Positions 9,801-20,129 of a stretch of DNA of 64,000 nt are shown here, piece after piece. The translations under genes were made by a program, and so were the position numbers. Under the pieces are notes generated by a model. The model was not told the DNA's origin, ran no database searches, and saw only the letters and a program-made list of their open reading frames with translations. Origin of the DNA: an uncultured Clostridia bacterium (GTDB lineage: Bacteria > Bacillota > Clostridia > TANB77 > CAG-508); the NCBI GenBank assembly GCA_934162365.1, contig CAKPIK010000001.1:62001-126000 (forward strand), read 5' to 3'. How positions within the stretch are numbered: the first letter of the stretch is position 1; each line of letters begins with the position of its first letter.

Positions 9801-12800
9801 GCTAATTGTTTATCTTCAGCTACACTTATAACTAAATTTAATTCTTGTTGAGAATTAGCTTCTACTTTTATTGTTCTTCTAAATGCTATAATTGGATCTA
9901 CTACTAATCCAATATTATTGCTAAATCTTTCTGATTCCTCTATTTTTTTAGGTATACCCAAATTTAATCTTCCATATAATTTTTCTTTATTTATTTCATA
10001 TTCTAAATTTCTTACATTGCCATTATTAGAAAAAAATCCAACACATAAAAATATTTCTTTGTTTGTCCCTCTTTTACTTCTTTTAATAAGAATTCCATCC
10101 GCAATCTTTTCATACTTTAAAAACAAATTATTAAATGCTTTATGTGCATAATCTTGTTCTGCCGTAGATAATACTGGTTCCAATACTGTACTTATTTCTA
10201 ATATTTCATCATAATCACTTAAATTATTTATTTTTATATTTCTAATTTCAACATTATCATTTGGAGCTACAATAGTTTTAATTCTTGATTTTATATTGTT
10301 ATATCTTGTTGTAGTTTCATTCATATCTGGTGTATATTTTATACTATAATTAGAATTTTCTTCTTCTAAATAACTAGTCCATATTTTTTTGTTTTTTATG
10401 TTTTTAAAATAAACAAATATTCCTTCTTTATAACTATTTGTATTTTTATATCTATTAATTAAAATATCTTTATATTTACTAAATCCACTTCCATCTTTAT
10501 TAGTAACAATAGTATAGTTTTCATTTGATATAACATTAGAATCTGGCAGGTCATTATTAAACCTATTTAGTTCTTTAACATAATAAGCATCTGTACCAAT
10601 ATACTTAATTTTTTGTACTTTTTCTTTTCTTTCTTTTGTTATAATTACATCCTCTGGCATTTTTTCTTGTAATAAAATATCAATTGCTTTTATTTGTGGT
10701 GAAGTGTGAAATCTCTTTTGTAAAATGTTGTTATTTATTAAATTATTTATAGACAAAAGTATTAAAGCTTGATGATGTGCCATATAAGTTTTTACTACTT
10801 CATATTTTTTATTTTTACCTAATCGTTCTGGCGTAAAATCTATTGATTCATAAAATCCATATTTATTATACATTTGATATTTTTTTAAAAGTTTTATATT
10901 TTGAATTACGTCTTTTGGTTCATCTCCAATTGCAAGTATGCTTCCATAACTTGATACAACTATATCATCAGCCAAGCCTCTTTTTAATCCAAGCCATGGA
11001 ATTCCAAAAGCCTTGTATTGATAATTTGAATTCAAATCTTTTAAATTAAAAGCCGCTTCAGATATTCCCCATGGAATCCCTAGTTTATTAGCATACTTTT
11101 TTTGAGACATTATTGCAAATTTACAAGACTCTTCTAGCAAACTACCTTTATATTTTTTTATATTTATATTTGGCATAAGATATTCAAATGCAGTTCCAGA
11201 CCATGAAACCAGACCTTTTTTTCCATCCATTGAAGTTAGAGTCCTGCTTAAATTATTCCAATGCTTAGACGGTATGTCTTTTTTGGCAATTGCAATTATA
11301 CTAGCTTGTCTTGCTTCTGTTGCAAGTAAATCGTAATAAGAATCGGTTATTGTATTTTCTCCAACATTAAATCCAATAGAAAATAATCCAATATCATTAT
11401 CATATAATTTAGAAAAATCGGTCTTTTCTATTAATTCATCAAGTAATTTTAAATTATCATCTATTAAATATTTACTCCTTAATTCCTTATCTTCTATTTC
11501 TTCTAGAAAATATTTAAGAGTAATTAAATATCCAATAAAATTTCCACTATCAACAGTAGATACATATTCAGGTATTAATGGCCTTAAAGTTTTTATATTA
11601 TACCAGTTATATAAATGTCCATTCCATTTAGGTAATTTATATATTGTTTCTAACATTTTTTGAATTAGGAAAAGTGCCGTTTCTAATTCTATAAATTTCA
11701 AATCATATGCTGAAACTACACTTATTAATCCTAAACCAATATTGGTTGATGACGTTCTATCTACAATTTTTTCTTTTCTTGATTCTTGATAATTATCTGG
11801 TGGCAAGTAATTATTTTCTTTATTTATAAAGTCATAAAAATAATTCCAGGTTTTTTGTGCAATTTCAATAACTTCTTTCTTTTCTTTTAAGCTTAAAAGT
11901 TTAACTTTTTCAATTTCTTCTATATTTTTACTTATTCTATAACAAATATATGCAGAAAAAATCCACAGAATTGCTATTGCTGCCATATATATACTATTTT
12001 TGTTCATAGATATAATTAATAAAATTATTCCAAATAATTCATTTATCCACATTTCTTTTATATAACTATATAAATCAACTTTGGAACTTTTTTCTGCCTC
12101 ATCTGCTGTTGTCCATTCTAGCAAATGTTCTTTTGTTTTTATTAATCTTTTAAGTGTAACTAAAATTGCTTTTAATGCCACAAATGCTTTATATACTATA
12201 CAAGAAAAATTTATTATTGTTCTAACAAAACTTAGCTTTAAACCTGGCAATTTATTTTCAAAAGAAGCTTGTTTTTTTATTCCTTCTTTTTTAAATATTA
12301 TTGTATTTAAGAAGTCTAAAAACAACTCAATAAAAATGCTTAAAAAAATTATTGAATAAAACCAAATCATTTTGCTATTATTAACAAGTAATAAAATAAA
12401 TAAAGATAAAACCTGAAAAATTTCTAAAGTACTTCTTCTTAAATTATCTAGTATTTTATATTTTCCAAGTTCATTAATTGGATTATCAATTAAATCACCT
12501 TTTGCATTTCTTACCTTATTTTTTAGCCATAAAATTATCTGCCAATCTCCTCTTATCCATCTACTTGCCCTTAGCATATAACTATTAAATTTTGTAGGAT
12601 ATGAATCAAGCAAAACAATATCTGTAACTAATCCACATTTAGCATATATTCCTTCTAGTAAATCATGGCTAAGTACTGTATTTTCTGGAATAGCATTCTC
12701 AAGTACATTATAAAAAACATCTAAATCATAAATTCCTTTTCCAGTAAAAATTCCTTCATCAAAGTTATCTTGATAAATATCTGATATTGCATTTGAATAT

Positions 12801-14812
12801 GCATCTGTTCCACCCATTCCAGCAAAAATTTTAGTAAATAAACTTTTCCTACTAGAATCTATATCTATTCCAATTCTTGGTTGCATTATTCCATATCCAT
12901 CCACTACTATATTTTTTTCTTTATCTATTACAGGTTTATTTAAAATATGAGCCATAGCCCCAACTAATTCTTTTGCTGTATCTAATACTAATTTTGTGTC
13001 TGAATCTAACGTAATAACATATTTTATTTTTGGAATTTCTTTATTATCAAAAGAATTATATTTAAAGCTATTATTCTTTTCACCTAATAAATACCCATTA
13101 AATTCTTCAATTAATCCTCTTTTTCTTTCCCAACCCAAAAAGTTATTTTCTTTACTATTCCATAATCTTTTTCTATAAATAAAATTAAAAATATCTGTTG
13201 ATTTAGAATACTTTGCATTCAACTTTTCAATTATTTTTTTACCATTTTCAATTACCTCTTCGTCGTACTCCTCTACTTCTTTAGAAGAAGTAGAACAATC
13301 ACCAAGAAGTGTAAAATATATATTATTAGATTTGTTTGCTAAATAATATACTTCAAGTTTTTCCAACATGTCACTAACATCTTTTTTACTTTTAAGAATT
13401 GTTGGTACAATTACCATGGTAGCACAATTTTCAGGTATTCCATCTGAGAAGTCTAATTTAGGTATTAATTTAGGTTTTACAATCTTAGATAAAATATATT
13501 GAGTAAATTTTATAATTACTTCACTTATTGGTACATATGAAAATACTAAAAATAGTATTGTATATATAATATTGTTTGTTACTTTAAAAAATAAAAAACT
13601 AATGCAAAGCATTATTAATGAAACTACTAATTGTATTTTTCCAATATATTTTTGTGGATTTTTATCTTTTTTTATTTTTATATTTAATTCTTTTGATAAT
13701 TCTCTTAGACCATCTCCTATAATATAATATCCAATATGACTTTTCCTTTTATCTATGGCATCTTTATTTTTATTAGCAAGTTCTAACGCCTTTGTTGTTA
13801 AATAAATTTCCGCAACATGATTTTCAGTTGAAATTTCTTTTATTGTATTTCGATAATATTCTTTGGTTTTATATGTCATACTTTCATATATTCCAGCTGG
13901 ATCATTTTTTAGTATATCTTCCACACCATTTATTTGTTCAAATATTTTTGTAAAATCAATTCTTTGTATATCTTTAATACTTTTTATACAATTTCCTATA
14001 GAAAGTTTTTTTAATGCGATATCAAAATGTTCTTTTTTTATTATTTCAGAAATACTAGTTCCTGTTTTTATAACTTGTTCTTCAAGTACTTGCAGATATG
14101 GCTGCCCCTTTTTTCCGTACTGATTTAGCCTATAAGATAAATATTCGATAAATGGTTCTTTTGAAAAAAATAGTTTATTATTTTCTACATTTTTTCTAAA
14201 AATTAAATCTTCACTTTTTTTATTTTCAACTAATCTTTCTATTATACTTTCAACTTTATATTTTTGTAATTGTACAAAGTATATTTTTTCGCAAACTCCT
14301 CTTATCTGTTCAATTAAAGCAATATTTAAAAAAGAACTTATATTCCATATTTCTTCCATATTTAATGTTTTTCTATTTTGATACGCTTTTAATAACTCCT
14401 TTAGCTTTTTGCTATCTATTTTTCCATCTGTATATGCAACAATTTCAGCAGCTAATACATAAATTCTTGCAAAACCTTTATATTCACCATTAGAAATCCC
14501 AACAAATTTTTGATATTTTTTTAAAGTCAACTCTTTTTTTATACTTTTATAAGTCTCTTCAATAATATAATAATTATCTAAAAGCCATTCTCCAGCAGGA
14601 TGTATATTTATTCCTAATTTCAAATTAGAATTTAACAAATCATACGTTTTTGTTATTTGTTTAAAATTATCATCCAACCTAGGAATAGGATAAGTACTTT
14701 GACTCGACGATTTCTGTAAAGTATGTTCAGATGCAATTTTTTCCAAATAATGTTGTAGTTGCATATTATCTAATAATGCACCTTTTATATTTAAGAATTT
14801 AGCTAATTTCAC
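6814..14812 (-). CDS. Cyclic beta-1,2-glucan synthase-like GT84/GH94 membrane enzyme, one +1 frameshift
   Basis: Joined product about 2,665 residues, in the size range of NdvB/Cgs. Order: a long N-terminal region; membrane segments at about 395-440; a processive glycosyltransferase domain with LDSDTKL (about 604) and RGDWQ (about 755); more membrane segments (about 800-960); a glycoamylase-like domain (about 1024-1340) that would trim chain length; then GH94 domains with EHWWHEETSRG, general-acid GSGDWNDGF (about 2347) and GRGGWSWYTG near the end. It would make and cyclise or phosphorolyse a beta-glucan at the membrane. The reading frame 14812-7067 breaks at codon CGG (7117-7115). The last about 100 residues, starting at the conserved GRGGW, are in the +1 frame. 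Skipping one C gives the family spacing between ADIY and GRGGW exactly. The start is GTG with AGGAAGTG ahead. The exact glucan linkage is inferred from the family. Confidence 0.8.
7115..7120 (-). other. +1 frameshift site CTT CGG in the GT84/GH94 gene
   Basis: On the minus strand the zero frame reads AGT TTG CTT CGG AAG and ends 16 codons later. Omitting the C of CGG gives LLGRGGWSWYTG, the invariant GH94 motif. The CGG is the only in-frame CGG I find in this 8-kb gene. Confidence 0.75.
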
Positions 14813-14887
14813 AAATTTTCACTTCCTAATTTTTTTTATTATCTAGCTTTTCCTAAATATTTCTTTTTTATGCAAAATATAGAATAC

Positions 14888-14917
14888 AAAAAAATGTTAG
14901 CTTTTAGCTAACATTTT
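14888..14917 (-). terminator. Terminator of the 43-residue membrane protein gene
   Basis: AAAATGTTAGCT (14891-14902) and AGCTAACATTTT (14906-14917) form a perfect 12-bp stem with a three-base loop, followed on the minus strand by seven T residues. Confidence 0.85.
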
Positions 14918-15035
14918 CTATTTTAATTTCATTTTTATCATTTTTCAATTTTGTATTATAATAGTTTTTAAATAAAATTATATTTGAAATAGTTATTATT
15001 ATTAAAATAATTATTATAATCATTTTCCTATTCAT
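14904..15035 (-). CDS. Small single-pass membrane protein, 43 residues, unknown
   Basis: A short frame begins with ATG at 15035 behind AAAGGGTG (seven-base spacing). It encodes MNRKM, then about 17 nearly pure Ile/Leu residues forming one membrane helix, then a Lys/Asn/Glu-rich tail. The stop codon lies within the 5' arm of a strong terminator, the compact gene end typical of real small genes. It lies just upstream of the GT84/GH94 gene on the same strand. I do not recognise a family. The good ribosome site and the terminator directly at the stop support expression. Confidence 0.55.
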   Translation of the reverse strand: MNRKMIIIIILIIITISNIILFKNYYNTKLKNDKNEIKIENVS

Positions 15036-15224
15036 GAATTTACACCCTTTTATCTCTAGTATTTAATTTTTACAGTGTAATTTTATATTTAATTTATTTG
15101 GTTGTCAATATACTGTTTTTATTCTTTTAATAAAATTACTTTATAATTGTTTTGTATAGTAACATTTTTTTATTTCCTCAATAATATATATATAATATAA
15201 ATTATTTTAATTGAGGTGTGTATT

Positions 15225-15380
15225 ATGAATAACAATATGAACATGAATATGCTATTAAATATGCTTTCTAAAATGGATAAAAAGGATTTAGAAAAAGGCT
15301 TAGAACAAGCAAATAAAATTCTGAATAGTAAAAATAAAGATGAGATTATTAATAAATTAAAAAATCAAAATAATCAATAG
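15225..15380 (+). CDS. Small Asn/Met/Lys-rich protein, 51 residues, unknown
   Basis: ATG at 15225 follows GAGGTG with six bases between. The product begins MNNNMNMNMLLNMLSKMDKKDLEKGLEQANKIL and is predicted to be one or two amphipathic helices. It is the first of three closely spaced plus-strand genes (15225-15986) set between two minus-strand blocks. The Met-rich, MNN-type start is shared with the next gene. Clostridia carry small clusters of this style whose role is unknown, possibly connected to sporulation. That link is inference. Confidence 0.6.
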   Translation: MNNNMNMNMLLNMLSKMDKKDLEKGLEQANKILNSKNKDEIINKLKNQNNQ

Positions 15381-15412
15381 ATTACAATTTATAAAGTAAT
15401 GAGGTGTATTTA

Positions 15413-15829
15413 ATGAATAATGAGGATATGGCTGATATTATACAAAAGCTTAGTGGTATGATGAATAATAATAGCAATAATTCTTTTGAAAATACAGATA
15501 ACATATCTTCAGATACTTCAACAGAATCCAATTTTAATGTTGCAGATTTATTGAATAATATAAATTTTAATTCTTCTAATGAAAATAATGATAATACTCA
15601 AAATAATAATTTTAATTTTGATATAGAAACAATTATGAAAATGAAAAATATTATGGATAAGGTTAACTCTTCTAAGAATAGTCCTGAAGCTAATTTACTA
15701 CTATCTTTAAAGCCATATTTAAACAATAGTAGAAAACAAAAGCTAGATCAATATATGCAAATTTTAAATATTACTAAAGTTATAGAGGCTTTTAATTCTG
15801 AGAATAATGTAGGTAATAATAATGTTTGA
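15413..15829 (+). CDS. Asn-rich conserved clostridial small protein, 138 residues
   Basis: The ATG at 15413 was chosen because GAGGTG (15401-15406) precedes it by six bases. The upstream in-frame GTG is part of that ribosome site. An N-terminal helix (MNNEDMADIIQKLSGMM) is followed by an Asn/Ser-rich low-complexity stretch (about 18-65). The C-terminal segment contains NLLLSLKPYLNNSRKQKLDQ and resembles the conserved end of small clostridial proteins of unknown function. It shares the MNN start and helical character of the preceding gene. It overlaps the next gene by eight bases, which indicates translational coupling. Confidence 0.7.
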   Translation: MNNEDMADIIQKLSGMMNNNSNNSFENTDNISSDTSTESNFNVADLLNNINFNSSNENNDNTQNNNFNFDIETIMKMKNIMDKVNSSKNSPEANLLLSLKPYLNNSRKQKLDQYMQILNITKVIEAFNSENNVGNNNV

Positions 15830-15986
15830 TAATAATAAAAAAGAAACTGACGCTTTATTTCAGTTTCTTGGTTTTAATATAAAAATTGATGATTTAATAA
15901 TTATGTTTTTCTTATATACTCTATATTCAGAGCGTTTAGAAAATTCAAGCTTATTTGTTGTGTTACTGTTATTATTACTTACATAA
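15822..15986 (+). CDS. Small hydrophobic protein, 54 residues, third gene of the trio
   Basis: The ATG at 15822 overlaps the stop of the previous gene (ATGTTTGA arrangement), so translation is probably coupled. The product has a polar start (MFDNNKKETDALFQF) and two hydrophobic helices, IDDLIIMFFLYTLYSE and SSLFVVLLLLLLLT. The pattern of a short acidic break between two hydrophobic helices recurs in small clostridial proteins. The stop lies two bases from the convergent minC stop. Function unknown. Confidence 0.6.
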   Translation: MFDNNKKETDALFQFLGFNIKIDDLIIMFFLYTLYSERLENSSLFVVLLLLLLT

Positions 15987-15987
15987 A

Positions 15988-16617
15988 TTATTCTAGTATT
16001 AATTCATCATTTTCTACATATGCATATGTTTTTCTAGTTTTAGCTATTATATTTCCTTCTTCATCTGTTTCATTTTCCATTTCTTTTATTATATCTGCAA
16101 TTCTAATTTGTTTGCAATCTATAGAAGCTGCTGCAATAATTGCTTTTTTATTTCCTTTTGCTCCAGCATGTGCCAAGCCTCTTAAGACACCAAGTACAAC
16201 TACATTATCTTCTGCAATTACTTCTGCTCCTCCATTTACATCTCCTAAAATTACAATACTACCCTCATATTCTATTTTTTGTCCAGATCTTACAGCTCCT
16301 CTATGAAATTTAGTTTGAGATGATTCTATTTCTTGGCTAAAGGATTTTTTTATTCCATGCAAACCTAATTCTTGTGGCATATCAAATGAAATTTTAACAT
16401 CTATTTTTTCTTGTATTATATTTTTTATTTCTACTCTTTCTTGTTCTTTTAGATTTTTCCCAATAACAAGTATTGGCATCTTAGAGTCTTTATATAATTT
16501 TTTTAACTGTGTTATTTTCTTTTTTAAGCTTTCAACAATTTCTTTATATTCTGCTTCTTCATTTAGTTTTATTATTAAATTTTCATTTGTAAGATTAATT
16601 TTTACACAACTTCTCAT
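15988..16617 (-). CDS. minC: Septum site-determining protein MinC
   Basis: 209 residues. The N-terminal FtsZ-inhibiting domain (about 1-100) is followed by a C-terminal beta-helix domain with family hallmarks: RSGQKIEYEGSIVILGDVNGGAEV (read in two parts) and the Ala-rich turn of LRGLAHAGAKGN. MinC blocks FtsZ polymerisation near the poles after recruitment by MinD. AAGGAG lies before the ATG. It follows mrdA by 17 bases as the last gene of the mreBCD-mrdA block. In many Clostridia minD and minE come next, but here the strand ends at small convergent plus-strand genes, so any MinD must be encoded elsewhere. Confidence 0.9.
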   Translation of the reverse strand: MRSCVKINLTNENLIIKLNEEAEYKEIVESLKKKITQLKKLYKDSKMPILVIGKNLKEQERVEIKNIIQEKIDVKISFDMPQELGLHGIKKSFSQEIESSQTKFHRGAVRSGQKIEYEGSIVILGDVNGGAEVIAEDNVVVLGVLRGLAHAGAKGNKKAIIAAASIDCKQIRIADIIKEMENETDEEGNIIAKTRKTYAYVENDELILE

Positions 16618-16634
16618 TATTTTTCTCCTTTTAA

Positions 16635-18734
16635 TTATTGCTCTGCATAAATCTCAGCAGACATATCTTCTTTTAAATTTTCGCTTTCTTCTATGTTTGT
16701 ACTATAGTAAGCATCTAGTATTTTTCTTGCAGCTTTTGCAGCATGCAAATTTGTTGAACCATCTTCTAAAAATACAACTACTGCAACTTCTGGATCTTTA
16801 TATGGTGTAAATCCAACAAACCATCCATTTGCATATTCGCCCTTTTCCTTAGATTTTGCTTGAGCCGAACCAGTTTTTCCTGCAACAGATTTATTAAAAT
16901 CTTTAAATGCTGCATATGCAGTTCCTCCTGGAGATGTTACTAATCTCATACCTGCTTTTATTGTATCTAAAGTCTCTGTTGATATCTTTAAGTCAGATAC
17001 TGGATCTGTTGAAACTCCCAAAAGTTCATTTACATATTTTCTTATATCTTCTTTTGGTATTCTATTTCCATCTATGTCCTTTACTTCTTTTATTAATGTT
17101 GGAGTTATATAATTTCCTCCATTTGCAACCATACTTATATATCTAGCCATTTGAATAGGCGAATAGTTATTATAAGTTTGTCCAATTGCTGCTGAAAAAT
17201 CATTTGATTGATACCATTGCTCTCCTCTTTTTTTAGCCTCTTCTGTACTAGCTACAGTTCCTGCTGTTTCTCCTGTAAGCTCAATTCCAGTTTTTTCTCC
17301 CAGTCCATAGAATTTAGCATATTTGGCAATTGTATCTACTCCAAGTCTTCTTCCCATTTCATAAAAGAAATAGTTACAAGATTTTTGAAGTGCAGTCTTT
17401 ATATTAACATTTCCATGTCCTCTATGATAACTTGTATAATACCAACAAACCGGGTTATGTCCATATGGATAAACACCTCTATCATTTATATATTCTTTAT
17501 CTGTTACTACTCCTTCTTCTAAAGCTGCTGTGGAAGTTACCATTTTAAATGTTGAACCAGGTGCATTAGCTGATTGAACTGCATTGTTGTATAATTTGTT
17601 GTTTTTCTTTATATCTTCCCATATATCAGGATCAAGTTTTCCGGTAAAATACTCTGGCTTAAATGTTGGATAACTACACATTGCTAAAACTTCCCCATCG
17701 TTAACATTCATTAATACCGCAGCAGCAATGTCAGTTTTTTTACCTTCTTTTCGTAATGCATTTACACTATCTTCTATTATTTGTTCCATTTTTTCTTGCA
17801 GTTCAGAATCTATTGTAAGAACTACCGTATTCCCAGAAACAGCTTCTTCTTGAACATATTCTCCAGCTATTGTTCCATCAACAGACATATCAATTTGTTT
17901 TGTTCCCGTTTTACCTTTTAAATATTTTTCTAATACATATTCAATTCCAACTTTTCCTATATAATCATTAATTCGATACCCTAAATCTAATTTTTCTTTT
18001 AATTTTTCAGGATTAGAATCAAGTTTTCCAATATATCCAATTATATGTGCAGCTAAACTTCCTTTTGTATATACTCTTATTGGTTCTTCTACAATATTAA
18101 TTCCAGGGAAAGATGCGTTTTGTTCATTAAATTGAATTGCACTGTTTTTACTAATATTCTCTGCAATTTTCACAGATTTTGTTGAACTATATCCATTTCT
18201 TGTTATTTCATATCTAACTATAATTATTTTTAATGCGTCTTTAATGTCTTCATTTGATATTTTGTATTTTTCTTTAAACTTTTTAATACATTCTTCTGCA
18301 CTTGCATCAGTTGGTATTTTATATTTTGATTTCCAATTATTTATTTCTTCTTCTGATGAATATGTAAATTTTAAATCTGAATTAATAGGAAAATTATTTA
18401 TATAAGTATCCTCATTTTTTTCTAATAAGTTAACTATTTTTAAAATAGCATTGTTTAATTCTTCGTCCTTAATTTTAGTTTTATATAATTCTATACTATA
18501 ACCAGTTTTAGTTGTTGCCAATATACTCTCATTTCTATCTTCAATATTTCCTCTTGCAGCTTCTATAACACTTTCTCTAGTAAGTCTAAGATTAGATGTT
18601 TGCCTGTATTCTTCTCCATGAATAATTTGAAGTCTAAATAATTGTATAAGTAATACAGCCCCTATAATATATATAAAGGTTGAAAGTAAATTATATCTTA
18701 AATTAAAATTAGCTTTTATATTATTACTTTTCAA
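16635..18734 (-). CDS. mrdA: Penicillin-binding protein 2 (elongasome D,D-transpeptidase)
   Basis: 699 residues. A single membrane segment (about 18-38) is followed by a PBP dimerisation domain and a transpeptidase domain. Catalytic motifs are SxxK in PGSTFKM (about 393), SxN in KSCNYFFYEMG (about 454) and KTG in VAGKTGSAQ (about 621). It cross-links peptidoglycan during side-wall growth, with RodA supplying glycan strands. RodA is not in this window. The start is TTG, supported by GGAAGGAA nine bases ahead. It is co-directional with mreBCD upstream and minC downstream, the classic cell-shape operon. Confidence 0.92.
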   Translation of the reverse strand: MKSNNIKANFNLRYNLLSTFIYIIGAVLLIQLFRLQIIHGEEYRQTSNLRLTRESVIEAARGNIEDRNESILATTKTGYSIELYKTKIKDEELNNAILKIVNLLEKNEDTYINNFPINSDLKFTYSSEEEINNWKSKYKIPTDASAEECIKKFKEKYKISNEDIKDALKIIIVRYEITRNGYSSTKSVKIAENISKNSAIQFNEQNASFPGINIVEEPIRVYTKGSLAAHIIGYIGKLDSNPEKLKEKLDLGYRINDYIGKVGIEYVLEKYLKGKTGTKQIDMSVDGTIAGEYVQEEAVSGNTVVLTIDSELQEKMEQIIEDSVNALRKEGKKTDIAAAVLMNVNDGEVLAMCSYPTFKPEYFTGKLDPDIWEDIKKNNKLYNNAVQSANAPGSTFKMVTSTAALEEGVVTDKEYINDRGVYPYGHNPVCWYYTSYHRGHGNVNIKTALQKSCNYFFYEMGRRLGVDTIAKYAKFYGLGEKTGIELTGETAGTVASTEEAKKRGEQWYQSNDFSAAIGQTYNNYSPIQMARYISMVANGGNYITPTLIKEVKDIDGNRIPKEDIRKYVNELLGVSTDPVSDLKISTETLDTIKAGMRLVTSPGGTAYAAFKDFNKSVAGKTGSAQAKSKEKGEYANGWFVGFTPYKDPEVAVVVFLEDGSTNLHAAKAARKILDAYYSTNIEESENLKEDMSAEIYAEQ

Positions 18735-18749
18735 TTAATTGTTCCTTCC

Positions 18750-19283
18750 TTAAAAATATCTTGTAAGAATTTTATTTTCTTTAAAATTTTCTTCTATTTT
18801 ATACCCAAACTTTATTATAAGTGGATAAACAATAATTGTTATTAATAAATTAAATATCAACTCAATTATTAAAACTTTAATAAAATAAAGTAATTCAATA
18901 TTTACTGAATTAATAAAATAATTAAAAGTATAAGTTCCTATTTCATATATTAAAGTAGAAAATAATATCATTACCATCATTGTAATTCTGCTATCTTTAG
19001 AAAAATTCTTACTTAGATATCCTCCAAAAAATCCGATAATTCCAAGCATAATAGCAGATATTCCTATACTTTTACCAATAAAAAAATCCAAACTTAATCC
19101 AAACAAAATACCAAATGCTGATCCAAATCCTCTACCTGTAAATAGTCCTATGCTTAGTACTAATATTACAAACAAATTTGGTTTTACACCTGCTAAATTA
19201 AACCAAGAGAAAAAGTTCGATTGTAATAAATATATAAATAAAAATGTAACTACTAATCCAACAACTATACTTACCTTTTTCAT
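18750..19283 (-). CDS. mreD: Rod shape-determining protein MreD
   Basis: 177 residues, almost wholly hydrophobic with five or six membrane segments. It has the MreD-like N terminus (FFSWFNLAGVKPNLFVILVL) and a Gly-rich stretch GRGFGSAFGILFGLSLD. MreD links MreC to the elongation machinery. GGAGG precedes the ATG. It stands 15 bases from mrdA and 26 from mreC in one operon. Confidence 0.88.
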   Translation of the reverse strand: MKKVSIVVGLVVTFLFIYLLQSNFFSWFNLAGVKPNLFVILVLSIGLFTGRGFGSAFGILFGLSLDFFIGKSIGISAIMLGIIGFFGGYLSKNFSKDSRITMMVMILFSTLIYEIGTYTFNYFINSVNIELLYFIKVLIIELIFNLLITIIVYPLIIKFGYKIEENFKENKILTRYF

Positions 19284-19309
19284 AATGAACTTTCCTCCTT
19301 TTACTTAGA

Positions 19310-20116
19310 TTATTTTATTACTAACACTGTTTCTAGATTTTCAAAGTCAACAGCTGTTTCAGCTATAAAACTTCTATCTGTAATATTCTTAGTATCATTT
19401 ATCTTTTTTATAATTCCTATATATATTCCTTTTGGATAAATGCCACCCATTCCTGAAGTATACAATTTTTCTCCATCTGTTAATACTGTATCTGTTGAAA
19501 TATATGTTGCTTTTAATTCTCTACCATTTAAAATTCCTCTACAAATAACATTATCTTTTGAATTCTCTAAAGTAGCGCTTACTACGTTTGAAGTATCTAT
19601 TATTGTTTGAACTTTGGCAGTATCTTTTGTAACCGAAATAACATGTCCCACCAAACCTTCTGCAGCAATTACTGTCATATTCTCTTTTACTCCATTTTCA
19701 CTTCCTACATTTATAACAAATATTGCAGAATAATTACTAATATCTTTATTAATTATATATGCAGGGATTGTTTCAAAGCTTTTATATTGTTCAGTTAAAT
19801 TTAAATATTCCTTCAAAGTACTATTTTCCGCTTGAATTATTTCTAATCTTCTTAGAGATTCTTCAAGTTCAATATTTTTTTGTTTTAATGATTCATTTTC
19901 AGTTTTTAAATTATCCATTGTTGTAAAATAATTATCATTACCAGATATTTTATTTGCTAAATATGTTATTCCACTTTGTATGGGCATAATTAAATTGCTA
20001 AAGGCATTTTCAACATAAGAAAATTTATTTAATTTTAAATTTGATATAAATACTAGAATTATAAGTAAAATTATTGTTATTATAACTCCAAGTTTTCCAC
20101 TCTTTTTTCTATTCAC
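19310..20116 (-). CDS. mreC: Rod shape-determining protein MreC
   Basis: 268 residues. An N-terminal membrane anchor (about 10-28) leads into a coiled coil (about 65-100, heptads around LKTENESLKQKNIELEE) and two beta-rich domains containing VIAAEGLVGHVISV and SGMGGIYPKGIYIGII. It scaffolds PBP2 outside the membrane. The start is GTG, with GGAGG six bases ahead. It directly follows mreB. Confidence 0.9.
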   Translation of the reverse strand: MNRKKSGKLGVIITIILLIILVFISNLKLNKFSYVENAFSNLIMPIQSGITYLANKISGNDNYFTTMDNLKTENESLKQKNIELEESLRRLEIIQAENSTLKEYLNLTEQYKSFETIPAYIINKDISNYSAIFVINVGSENGVKENMTVIAAEGLVGHVISVTKDTAKVQTIIDTSNVVSATLENSKDNVICRGILNGRELKATYISTDTVLTDGEKLYTSGMGGIYPKGIYIGIIKKINDTKNITDRSFIAETAVDFENLETVLVIK

Positions 20117-20129
20117 TCTTTACCTCCAG

